Positions 11,423-20,916 of a DNA stretch of 64,000 nt are shown in pieces; positions within the stretch are counted from its first letter, which is position 1, and each line of letters opens with the position of its first letter. A program made the position numbers and the translations under genes. Under the pieces are notes generated by a model. That model saw only the letters and a list, made by a program, of their open reading frames with translations. It did not search any database and had not been told where the DNA came from. Origin of the DNA: Flavobacterium sediminis (lineage in GTDB: Bacteria > Bacteroidota > Bacteroidia > Flavobacteriales > Flavobacteriaceae); contig NZ_CP029463.1 of assembly GCF_003148385.1 (NCBI RefSeq), positions 2,294,001 through 2,358,000 on the forward strand. Direction: 5' to 3'.

Positions 11423-14400
11423 TTAGAAAATGATTTTCTTTGTTGCTTTGCTATTGTCATCGATTTCTACGATAACAATTATAGCGCTGTAGCTTTTTGA
11501 TAAACTATTTATAGAAATATTTTGTCTGTCTGAAAACTCATTATGAGAATATAATAATTTCCCTAAAACGTCATAGATCATAACTGATCTTACTTCTTGA
11601 TCTGATTCAATTATGATAGTTTCATTAGCATATACTTTAAGAGAATCACTACTAAAAGTATCTGTATTTAACGTTTGACTTGGATCAGTATATCTTAACA
11701 CAAATCGATTGTCAAAAGTTCCTGAATTAGAAGTAAAGCTGTAAGGAGCACTCCTTAAGTCATGAATAACTCCAAGTGTTAAGTCTTCTAAGAAAATGTC
11801 TTGAGAATTGTTCGTGAACAATCCATCTACAGTGCTGATCGCTATGGAGTAAATTCCATTTTGATTTACTTTTATTCCAAGAGGTATGGTATCCTGATCG
11901 TTAAATGGTGCTCTCCCTTGTATAGAAAATCTTTGGTTATTACAAAGAGAATAGATCTCAAAATTAGTTTTAACACCAAGAGCCATGGCATCGTATAGGC
12001 GGTCTATATTATTTGTCGCATTATCAGCATAACCTACCAACGTTCTTGAAGCAGTATTGTTCGGAGCAACTATGTCTAACCAAATGCGGCTTTTGTTCTC
12101 AATATTTGAAGCAGTATTATTTGTTGTTCTGTAGAACAGATCGTTTCTATAACTATTACTTCTCATGGAATTGTTAAAAGTAACGTTTTCACTTTGAGCA
12201 GTTCCGGAATGATTCATCAAAACAAAGAAACCTTGTCCCGCAGCTATATTTCCGTCAAATGTAGGTGTAGATGCTCCTAAATAATTATAAGTGACATAAT
12301 CGGCAACTGTATAATTTTGTACATAATTTTGATAAAAAGGATCTACAGTTGAAGATGAGGGTAACGTGCCGTGTGTCCATAATTTAATGAATCCGGCAAT
12401 ATTTGTGTTTACAGCTAAGAAACTGTTTGCATTTAATGCTGATGGATATGGATTTCCTAGTAAGTTCCAGTTGTCATCATCTTTAGTTGCTAAAGTTGTA
12501 GAAACACCTGTACTGTAATCTGCACCATCATAGGCACCTCTCTCAATAGGGGATGTAAGATCTCCGTTATTTGGAACACCTGTGAAATCAGCTGTGAAAT
12601 TTTGAAGAGAAGTAGTGTAATTGTCGGGGCCTCTTACGATATATCCTTTTCCGGTAACCATATTTTCACTTGTTAGCGACCAGTTTCCGAATCCGTTTAA
12701 ATTAGAAACAATAGTCGGTAGCCACTTGTACTTAGAACCAATTGTTCCGGGAGAAACATTATTTAAACCGAAATTAGCTACAGGAGAACCCCAGTATACA
12801 TAATCTAATTTTCGGATCATAACATCTCTTTTCATTGAAATATCTCCGGTATTAGCAATATTATCTATTTGAACTAAACTAGACGCGTTTTCTAAATTGA
12901 ACATACCACCGGCTTCTACATTAACCCATTCTTTGACAGTTATAGTATTGTTTGTCAGGTTGTCTAAATCTCCCGTACTTTTAACTGTTAAATTTTTAGC
13001 AAAAGCATCATAGTTACTACCGTCAATAATTGCTGTATCAGGAATAATCACACAATTGTCAATAGTTGGCACACCAACAGGGGACCAGTTGTTTGAATCG
13101 CTCCAATTAGTTCCGTTTATTCCTTTCCATATTTTTGAATTGTTAGTAATCGTGATATCATTACTAGCATAACAACCGTTAGAAAGAACGGCACTTACTG
13201 TAAAAGTGTAAGAGCTTTGTTCCAGTTGGGCAAGTGTTGGTTTTATATAAACTGTTACAGCAGGGGTACCGCTTGTGTAAGAAACTGTACAAGCTGCATC
13301 TTGATAAGCGTCTATAGGTAAAGCACTAACCCAATCGAAAGCGGTGTTTAATGGTCTGGTTCCGAAAAGTTTAATGTCGTCTACAGCAGCACCATCGCAC
13401 CAAGAACTTGTGTAGTAACGAATTCTGATTTTTAAGTTGGGTTGGTTAATATATGCTGATAAATCATAGTTCAGGTCAGCAAATCGGGTACCGATCCCTT
13501 GATCTGTAATGATATTACCGTTAACTGTATTCCACGAAGTACCTCCATTTGTAGAAACTTGTACTTGCATATATTCAATACTATCATAAGTTGTATTACC
13601 GTCAGGGAAATATCTGGAGTAGTACATTCTGAATGTTAAACTAAGATCTAAAAATGTAGAAGAATCAACTGTAGGAGAAACCAGAACATTATCAACAGTG
13701 TAATAACTACCGCCATTCATTCCGATGTCGGATGTAACAAAAGCAAAGTGATTTGGACCGAAGCCTGAAGAAACTGCAGGATACCATGTTTGTCCGTTAG
13801 GGATATAAGTGCTGGTATGATTTTGCCAGGCAGTCTGACTGTTTACGGCAGCATTACTTACTAAAAAAGAGTTGTTGAATACGCCAAGACCTCCTGATTC
13901 GAAATCTTCGTCTATCAGATAAACTACTTCAGTATCACCGCTGGCAGTTAATGATATAATTTCATTTTCTCCGCAAACCTGAGGGTTATTAGGCGTAAAT
14001 GTCAGTGTCGGAAGAGGGTTAATATTTGCGATGACTTCAGTTCTCACTAAAGATTCACAACTTCCGTTATAAGCCGTTACCCAATATGAAGTTGTAGAGG
14101 ATATACTTGGGGTCGTCCAACTACCACTAGCTGTAGTAGCTATAGGAGTCCCTCCGGTTTCGTTTGCATACCATCTGTATTCTGTTGTTCCGGTACTACC
14201 TGTAACACTCAAATCAACTGTTCCGCTACCACATATTGTTCCGTTTGTAACAGAAGTGATGTAGGCGCCACAACTAGAGATCACAGTAAATAAATAATCT
14301 TCCGCTTCTCCATATTCATAGGCTCCTATCGAGGAGTTGTAATCAAATGTTTCACAAGAATCAAAATCGTATGAATAAGACTCTGTCGGATTTCCAGGAG

Positions 14401-16281
14401 GTCCGTAAAAACTGTTATAAATTCGAATTCTGATGCGATAATTTCCAGGTATAGTTGTAGGGGGGATCACAAAACCAAATGTAGTAGTTAAGGTTGCCGC
14501 ATTGGAGTCGTAAACTTCTTCATTAGCATCGGCAAAGTCTCCGTCTTTGTTCCAGTCCACCCAAGCTTTCCATCTACCTCTTGAATTTGCTTCAACAGAT
14601 ACATTTACCCCTTCTCCTTGTGCCTGTATTGTATAGGGGGTTAACGAAGTAAAATCCTGATAACCTGGTGTTCCGGCATTAGTTCCGTTATTTAAATTAA
14701 ATGTGTCATTTAGAGTACCTAAAAAGCTTACATCATCAATATATCTTGTTGTAATAGTATTAGTAGTTGAAGGTGTGCAGTAAGTCGGTAGGGTGGAAGT
14801 TGTAGTAGTATTTCCACTTAAAGGACTTGGAGTGTAATAAAGCGGACCATTCAAACAAATGCCATTAAATGAAAATACGAAAACATAATATTGCGTATTA
14901 ATATCAAGGCCACCTATTGTAAAAGTAGTATTACTGTCATTATCAGCAACAATGCTACCATTAATAGAATTTCCTATAGTATAGGCCGTATTGTCAACAG
15001 GTGTTGGAACTGTTCCGGTTGTATTAAATACAACCAAATAACTATCAGGAGCCGGAGAGGCAGCTGTAAAAGAGCCACTGATAGACGTTCCAGAAGGCGT
15101 TAGTACAAGGCCTGTTGGTTGAGCGGTAGGCGTTGTACAGCTAGGAGCAGCTGCAATAGTTACATCATAGTCTTCAACTTGTCCGTAATTGCTTGTAGCA
15201 CTACACGGATTAGAAGGGTCAGATGAAAATTGATAAATAACTCTCATTCTGGTTGTACCGGTCAATGCTGTTATAGGAGTTGCAATAGGAGCAGAAACTG
15301 TAGTTTGTGTATCTGTGGTTGCATTTATGACGCCCACATAGTAGGATTCGTCACTATCATTAAAATCTCCATCTTGATTCCAATCGAAATAAGCTCTGAT
15401 ATGGAAAGTGTTTGCACCATATGTTCTTCCGGTTATACTAATGGTATTGGTTTGACCTTGTGTTACTGACGCGGTATTACAATACGAATAAAATGTATTT
15501 TCAGCATTTACACCAACATTTCCGGAGTTGTTGTTAATGCCTGCATACGTTACATTAGTCATGGAAATACTGTATAGGTATGATGGAATACAGTAAGGAT
15601 AAGTATATGTGATCTGTATCTGTCCTCTGGCTCCTGTACCCCGGCTCTGTTACCAGCACCACCGTTAGCTCTTTCGCCTCCACCCGCACCGGCCCCCGGG
15701 GTGTTACCATTACCTCCTGTACTGTTAGATCCTCCGATTCCTCCGGCACCACCATTAGGAGCGTTACCGCCATTTCCTCCGGTAGCACCACCTGCGAAAC
15801 CGGGATTTCCGTTTGTATTAACAGTTCCGCCACTGGCATTTCCTCCGTTTCCAACAGCACCGGAATTTCCGGCACCTCCAGATCCTCCACCGGCAATCAT
15901 TCCAAGAATGGTTGTACTTCCGCCAGTACCTCCTGTACCGCCATTAGAGTTTCCGGCAGTTCCACCTGCACCAATTGTGTAATTGATTACTTGGTTAGGC
16001 GCTACAGAAAAGGTGTTTTCAGTATAAGCACCGGATCCTCCACCGGATCCTCCGCTTGCATTGACATTTGATCCTCCGCCACCGCCACCGGCACCCCATG
16101 CCTTGACAGTGATAGATTGAATTCCACACGGAACAGTCCATGTTCCGTTACCGGTCGTAGTTAAATTAACTGTTGTTTGGCTGTAAGTTGTTACAGCAAA
16201 AAAGAAGAGTAGAAGAGTTAGGACTCTTTTGTAAAAATCTCTTTCTTTTGGTAATAGCAGCGATAAGTATTTCTCATTCAT
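11423..16281 (-). pseudogene. Secreted Gly-rich/GEVED T9SS protein, single frameshift
   Basis: Two overlapping frames form one gene. The first (16281 to 15559) has a signal peptide ending TTYSQ and a glycine-rich domain that starts TWTVPCGIQSITVKAWGAG. Its last residues are nonsense after NRAG. The second frame (to 11423) continues with SMTNVTYAGINN and a GEVED domain (YFDWNQDGDFNDSDE), an FN3-like domain, a second GEVED (AWVDWNKDGDFADANEE), an Ig-like region, the shared C-terminal module (NWNLLGNPYPSAL, AGQGFFVLMN) and a T9SS sorting domain (VMIYDVLGKLLYSHNEFS, ending ATKKIIF). Adding one G to the run at 15639-15642 gives a single 1619-residue protein with junction NRAGGTGARGQI, which matches the intact paralogue GARGEIRLTF at 16415-20593. 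Probably a functional gene with a base-call error; function beyond surface exposure unknown. Confidence 0.8.
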
Positions 16282-16365
16282 AACATTTTGAGATTTTTTA
16301 AGAATTAATTAACAAAAGTATATTAATTATTATGAAAAATGTTGTGAAATGAGTTAATTGTTAAT

Positions 16366-16393
16366 AAAAAAACCGGGATATCCCGGTTTTTTT
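16366..16393 (-). terminator. Terminator after the 16415-20593 gene
   Basis: AACCGGGA pairs with TCCCGGTT around a two-base turn, flanked by runs of A and T. It starts 22 bases past the stop codon of the minus-strand gene. Confidence 0.85.
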
Positions 16394-16414
16394 ATTATTA
16401 AAGTTATTTTATTG

Positions 16415-19400
16415 TTAAAAGATTATTTTTTTAGATTTTTTATTTCCGTCTTCAGTCTCTATTGTGACAATTAAAGGGTTGTTACTTTTTGTTAGACTAT
16501 TGATAGTGATGCTCTGTTTGTTAGAAAATTCATTCTTTCTAAATAAGAGTCTTCCTAAAACGTCATGGATAGTAATAGATTTGATATTCTGACTTGATTC
16601 AATTATAATGTTTTCGTTTGAATAAACATTCAAATAATTATTGTTTGAGAAAGAATTTGTATCTAATGCTTGATCAGTATAACGTAAAATAAACCTATTG
16701 TTAAAAGTACCGGTAGAACTAGTGAAGTTGTACGGACTATATCTCAAGTCGTGGATGATGTCTAAATTCAAGTCTTCCAAATAGATTTCCTGTGCTGTAT
16801 CTTCAAAAAGTCCTTCAACTGCGCCAATAGCGATTGTGTAGTTTCCGCTTTGAGGAATTTTAACTCCAAGAGGAACTGTATCATTATTGTTGAAAGGTGC
16901 GAACTTACCTTGGATAGTCATAGTTTCATCACCAATTAAGGAATAGAAATTTAAAGCTAACTTTTTATTTGCAATAGCGTCAAACAATCGATCTCTACTA
17001 TTTGTTGCATTATTGATATAACCAACTAAAGTTCTGATGTTTTCTCCGTTTGGTTCTATCAGATCTAACCAAATTTTACCTTCGGTAGCTGAATTAATAC
17101 TGTTTTTATTATTGTTAGAATTTCTAAAAAATTGGCTATTATCATAAGCAGGAGCTCTCATTGAATTTGTAAAAATAACATTTTCACTTGGAGTAGTTCC
17201 TGAATGATTCATCAAGATAAAGAAACCTTGTCCGGCAGCAATATAACCTCCGAAAACGCCGGGACCTGAGGATGTTCCTGTACTATTATAAGTAATATAG
17301 TCACCGGTCGAGTAATTATATGTGTAGTCTTGATAATATGGATCAATAGTAGCTGAACTAGGCAATGTTCCGTGAGTCCAAAGTTTGATGAAACCATCAA
17401 TATTCGGATTGGCAGTTAAGAAGCTAATAGCGTCAATTGAAGAAGGATATGGGTTTCCTACTAGATTCCAGTTATCATCTTCTTTTGTAGCTAAGGTGGT
17501 AGAGTTACCTGTGTTATAATCTGCTCCGTCATAACTTCCTCTGGCAATAGGCATAGTTAGGTCTCCGTTGTTTGGGGTTCCGTTGAAATTAGCTGTAAAT
17601 GTTTGTAATGTTGAATTGTAATTATCTGGTCCTCTTACAATATATCCTTTACCGATAGCCATGCTTTCTGAAGTAGAGGTCCAGTTACCATATTCGTTAA
17701 GATTTGAAGCTATAGTAGGAATCCATTTGAAACGGTTTCCGGTTGTACTAGGTGAAACAGAACCTACGGAAAAACTATTTACAGGAGAGGCCCAGTATAC
17801 ATAATCTAATTTTCTTATATTAACATCTCTCAGCATGTGTATGTTTCCTGTGTTGGCTACATTATTTGTCTGAATTAAGCTAGCAGAACTGTTTAAAAGT
17901 ATATCACCGGTAGCATTAACATTTACCCAGTCTGTAATAGTTATGGAATTGTTAGAGTTAACAGTTAATAATGCATCATTTTGAACGGTTAGATTAAGAC
18001 CTAAGCCATTGTATCCTGATCCGGAAATTATAGGATCGTTAACTGTATTAGGTATAACGACACAATCTAATGCTGTAGGCTTTCCTACTGGGGACCAGTT
18101 ATTGTCGTTATCCCAGTTGGTGTCAACTGATCCGTTCCATATTTTGGCACCGTTTACAGTAACTGTTGCCTCATCCGTTTCTGTGATAGTTGAACCGTCA
18201 CATAAAGTATAAGTGATAGCTGCAGTGTAGGTTGTTGTAGCTGTAGGGCAAACATTAATAACATCTGTTGTTCCGACAACAGGTCCGGTTGTTCCTGAAC
18301 CTTCATACCAAGTAACACTTGTGATTGAATTACCGGAAGGGACAAAACGCCAAGCTTCATTAGTAGTAGTCCAGTTTGCATCTAAACCATTTCTATTTGG
18401 GGCTACAGCTCCGTTTGTGCCGGTAGCGTCTTGAATACCTACTACTGCATTACCATTGTTCCAAGATGCACAAGTATTCTTTTCTTGTATATATACTTCT
18501 ATTACATTAGTATTTTCATAAAGAACAATCATTCCGGTATAAAGCATTGAGTTACAAACGGAATAGAACATAGGGATGTCTTTCCATGAAGCAACTAAAG
18601 CGCGGCAACCTGTGTTTAAAGTTATTAATTCCCAACCAACACTTCCTCCTATACTAGGATCTATATCGTGAAATACTCCGAAAATTGAGTTTTCAACTAA
18701 AGCTGGATCTCCACTTATAGGTATATTATTATTGAATTGCCAGTTACATGTGCTACCAGGGGTGTTATTAGCTAAGTCAAAAGTAATTAATCCATTTGAT
18801 CCGACTAAACATTGATTATAACTATTGCCATAAAAACAAAAGTCAAAAGGTAAATTTATAATAGGAGACCAAACATCATCATCGTTTACACTGATAGGGT
18901 TTTGTAAACATCCAAATTGGTAAGGGGGGCTAAAAGGGATTGATTCGACTGTGTAGGTTGATGTGTCTCCTAAATTAAGATAAGTTGCCTCTAAATCAAC
19001 ACATGTGGAAGCATCAGTACAATAAAACGGAGCAGGGTCGGCACCGTTTAGACTTAAACCTCCTGATATTACAGACGGACAACCAAGTGTAGTATTTCCT
19101 ATTCCTGTTCCGGTTGTACAGTCTGGTGTTGTGAAAGTTGTTAATATCCAGATACCGGTTCCGTCAGTACCTCCGCAGTCTGATCTTACCCAAACATAAT
19201 AGGTTGTATCTGCTATTAGTCCTGTTAAGTTAACTGAAGTTACTCCGAAAGCAGCAGATCCTGTAGGGGTAGTACTATTGTCAGGAGGGGTATTTGTGAT
19301 AGAAACATAATAATCGTAGCCATTAGCAGGTGCCGGACTTGGTTCAGTCCAGGAAATATCAGCAGAGTTTTGTGTGATATTACTAACGGTTAGGGATTGA

Positions 19401-20593
19401 GGAGTTCCGGAACAAGTAGGAGGGGTTAATACATTTACAGTATATTCTTCTATTTGTCCGTATCCGAAACCATTATAACAAGGATCTGTCGGATCCCCGT
19501 TGAAATGGTAGAATACTCTCATTCTGGTTAATCCGGGAGTAGCTGTAGCTGGTACAGTAATTGTGTTGTTTAACGTGGTTTGTGTATCCGCTGTAGAGTT
19601 GATGTGTCCGATATAATAGGTTTCATTGGCATCAGCAAAATCACCATCCTGATTCCAATCTACAAACGCTCTTACGTCAAATTGATTTGAACCGTAAGTT
19701 CTACACCTTACACTAATAGGGTCTGTTGTTCCGGGATATACAGTTGCCATATCACAATAGGAGTAGTATGTAGCTTCTCCTCCTACAGCAGTATTTCCTG
19801 TAGTGTTATCAATACCTGCATAAGTAACATTAACCATGGAGATACTCGATGAGTAACCCGGGGTACAGTAAGTTTGGAAAGAGTCAGTAAAAGTGAGGCG
19901 TATTTCTCCTCTTGCACCATCACCACCTGAGTGATTTGTGTTGTCAGTAACAAGTGCGCCGCCGCCGCCGCCGCCTGATGCATTACCATTGTTACCATTA
20001 CCTTCATTTGTTCTTTGGTTTCCACCGGCACCTCCGCCATTTCCACCATCACCACCGGCACCTCCTACAGTTGTAGTACCATTAGCACCATCAGTTCCTG
20101 CAATCAATGTCGTTCCGATTGAACTTGCAGTAGAACCAGTACCGCCTGGTACTGTTGTATTATTTGGAGCGGCACCACCAGCGCCTCCTTGTGCATAGAG
20201 TGTACTTGTGTTTAAGAACCATGAAGCCTGACCGCTTGCTCCGGCTGTTTGAGCTCCGTTACCTCCGTTACCTACAAAAAGATTGTAAGTTGTTCCCGGA
20301 GTAACAGTAATTGTGGATGATGCATAGGTTCCTCCGGCACCACCACCACCACCTTTTCTATTGTTAGCGCCTGTTCCTCCTCCGGCTCCACCGCCACCCC
20401 ATGCTTCAACAGTAACCGAAGTAACGCCACAAGGAGCAGTCCAAGTTTGAGACCCGGTAGAGGTAAATGAAACAGTTGTTTGTGCTAGTGAAAATTGAAA
20501 AGAAAGCAATAAAAATAAGAAAGGAAAAAGAAACTTCTTAGTGCTTTCTGAACCATAAAGAAGGTTCTTTAAGCAGGTGTACTTTTGTTCCAT
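16415..20593 (-). CDS. Secreted Gly-rich/GEVED/FN3 protein with T9SS sorting domain
   Basis: Intact secreted protein of 1392 residues. The signal peptide ends near FQFSLAQ. A glycine-rich domain follows (about residues 45-235, starting TWTAPCGVTSVTVEAWGGGG), then a GEVED domain (FVDWNQDGDFADANE, GQIEEYTVNV), an FN3-like domain (ISWTEPSPAPANGYDYY), a domain with LPFDFCFYGNSYNQ and GSNGLITF, an Ig-like stretch, the shared module (YVYWASPVNSF, KGYIVRGPDNY, NWNLVGNPYPSSID, AGQGFFILMN) and a T9SS type A sorting domain (ITIHDVLGRLLFRKNEFS, ending KSKKIIF). From the FN3 region onward it matches the 1-4899 gene almost step by step, while its N-terminus matches 11423-16281. Surface exposure is well supported by the sorting domain. 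Binding partner unknown. Confidence 0.85.
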   Translation of the reverse strand: MEQKYTCLKNLLYGSESTKKFLFPFLFLLLSFQFSLAQTTVSFTSTGSQTWTAPCGVTSVTVEAWGGGGAGGGTGANNRKGGGGGAGGTYASSTITVTPGTTYNLFVGNGGNGAQTAGASGQASWFLNTSTLYAQGGAGGAAPNNTTVPGGTGSTASSIGTTLIAGTDGANGTTTVGGAGGDGGNGGGAGGNQRTNEGNGNNGNASGGGGGGALVTDNTNHSGGDGARGEIRLTFTDSFQTYCTPGYSSSISMVNVTYAGIDNTTGNTAVGGEATYYSYCDMATVYPGTTDPISVRCRTYGSNQFDVRAFVDWNQDGDFADANETYYIGHINSTADTQTTLNNTITVPATATPGLTRMRVFYHFNGDPTDPCYNGFGYGQIEEYTVNVLTPPTCSGTPQSLTVSNITQNSADISWTEPSPAPANGYDYYVSITNTPPDNSTTPTGSAAFGVTSVNLTGLIADTTYYVWVRSDCGGTDGTGIWILTTFTTPDCTTGTGIGNTTLGCPSVISGGLSLNGADPAPFYCTDASTCVDLEATYLNLGDTSTYTVESIPFSPPYQFGCLQNPISVNDDDVWSPIINLPFDFCFYGNSYNQCLVGSNGLITFDLANNTPGSTCNWQFNNNIPISGDPALVENSIFGVFHDIDPSIGGSVGWELITLNTGCRALVASWKDIPMFYSVCNSMLYTGMIVLYENTNVIEVYIQEKNTCASWNNGNAVVGIQDATGTNGAVAPNRNGLDANWTTTNEAWRFVPSGNSITSVTWYEGSGTTGPVVGTTDVINVCPTATTTYTAAITYTLCDGSTITETDEATVTVNGAKIWNGSVDTNWDNDNNWSPVGKPTALDCVVIPNTVNDPIISGSGYNGLGLNLTVQNDALLTVNSNNSITITDWVNVNATGDILLNSSASLIQTNNVANTGNIHMLRDVNIRKLDYVYWASPVNSFSVGSVSPSTTGNRFKWIPTIASNLNEYGNWTSTSESMAIGKGYIVRGPDNYNSTLQTFTANFNGTPNNGDLTMPIARGSYDGADYNTGNSTTLATKEDDNWNLVGNPYPSSIDAISFLTANPNIDGFIKLWTHGTLPSSATIDPYYQDYTYNYSTGDYITYNSTGTSSGPGVFGGYIAAGQGFFILMNHSGTTPSENVIFTNSMRAPAYDNSQFFRNSNNNKNSINSATEGKIWLDLIEPNGENIRTLVGYINNATNSRDRLFDAIANKKLALNFYSLIGDETMTIQGKFAPFNNNDTVPLGVKIPQSGNYTIAIGAVEGLFEDTAQEIYLEDLNLDIIHDLRYSPYNFTSSTGTFNNRFILRYTDQALDTNSFSNNNYLNVYSNENIIIESSQNIKSITIHDVLGRLLFRKNEFSNKQSITINSLTKSNNPLIVTIETEDGNKKSKKIIF

Positions 20594-20625
20594 ATCATTT
20601 TTTTTTGGGGGTTGATAAATATGAC

Positions 20626-20656
20626 CAAATATATTTTTTTGTTAAGAAAAAACAAA
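20626..20656 (-). promoter_or_regulatory. Bacteroidota-type promoter for the 16415-20593 gene
   Basis: On the minus strand TTTG (20653-20656) lies 19 bases before TATATTTG (20626-20633), about 33 bases before the start codon. It has the same design as the promoter at 4937-4966. Confidence 0.55.
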
Positions 20657-20860
20657 TTTTTTGAAATTTAAATGATTTTTTTTTGGAAAGTTATTTTATC
20701 TTTTTTTTAAAAGTATGTAAAGATCGGGTATTGAGTATGTTTATTTAGCTAAATGATTAATTTGTAAAGTAGAGTATCGATAGTTATTACATTTTGTTTT
20801 ATATTTAAAAGTAAGGTTTTAAAACAAAAAACATATTAATTGTTATAAAAAGAAAAAAAT

Positions 20861-20892
20861 ATTGTTTTTGAGGTTAGCTTTTTTTAAATTTG
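20861..20892 (+). promoter_or_regulatory. Possible promoter for the 20917-22755 gene
   Basis: TAAATTTG at 20885-20892 fits the -7 consensus. A TTG at 20862-20864 is 20 bases upstream. The start codon is 24 bases downstream. Confidence 0.4.
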
Positions 20893-20916
20893 ATAGCAAC
20901 ACAAATCTAACCGTTT

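Larger units (their letters stand above)
20594..20916. other. 323-base divergent AT-rich spacer
   Basis: This gap separates two divergent genes and holds only the two putative promoters listed separately. It is very AT-rich with long T runs. I see no ORF or RNA gene. The equivalent spacer at 4900-5195 has the same length class and composition. Confidence 0.5.

Noticed and set aside
15701..15982. Proline-rich plus-strand ORF of 93 codons
   Set aside because: It is the complement of the Gly-rich domain on the minus strand; GGN codons read backwards give Pro. No start signal or homology.
19938..20198. Proline-rich plus-strand ORF of 86 codons
   Set aside because: Again the reverse of a Gly-rich coding region inside 16415-20593.
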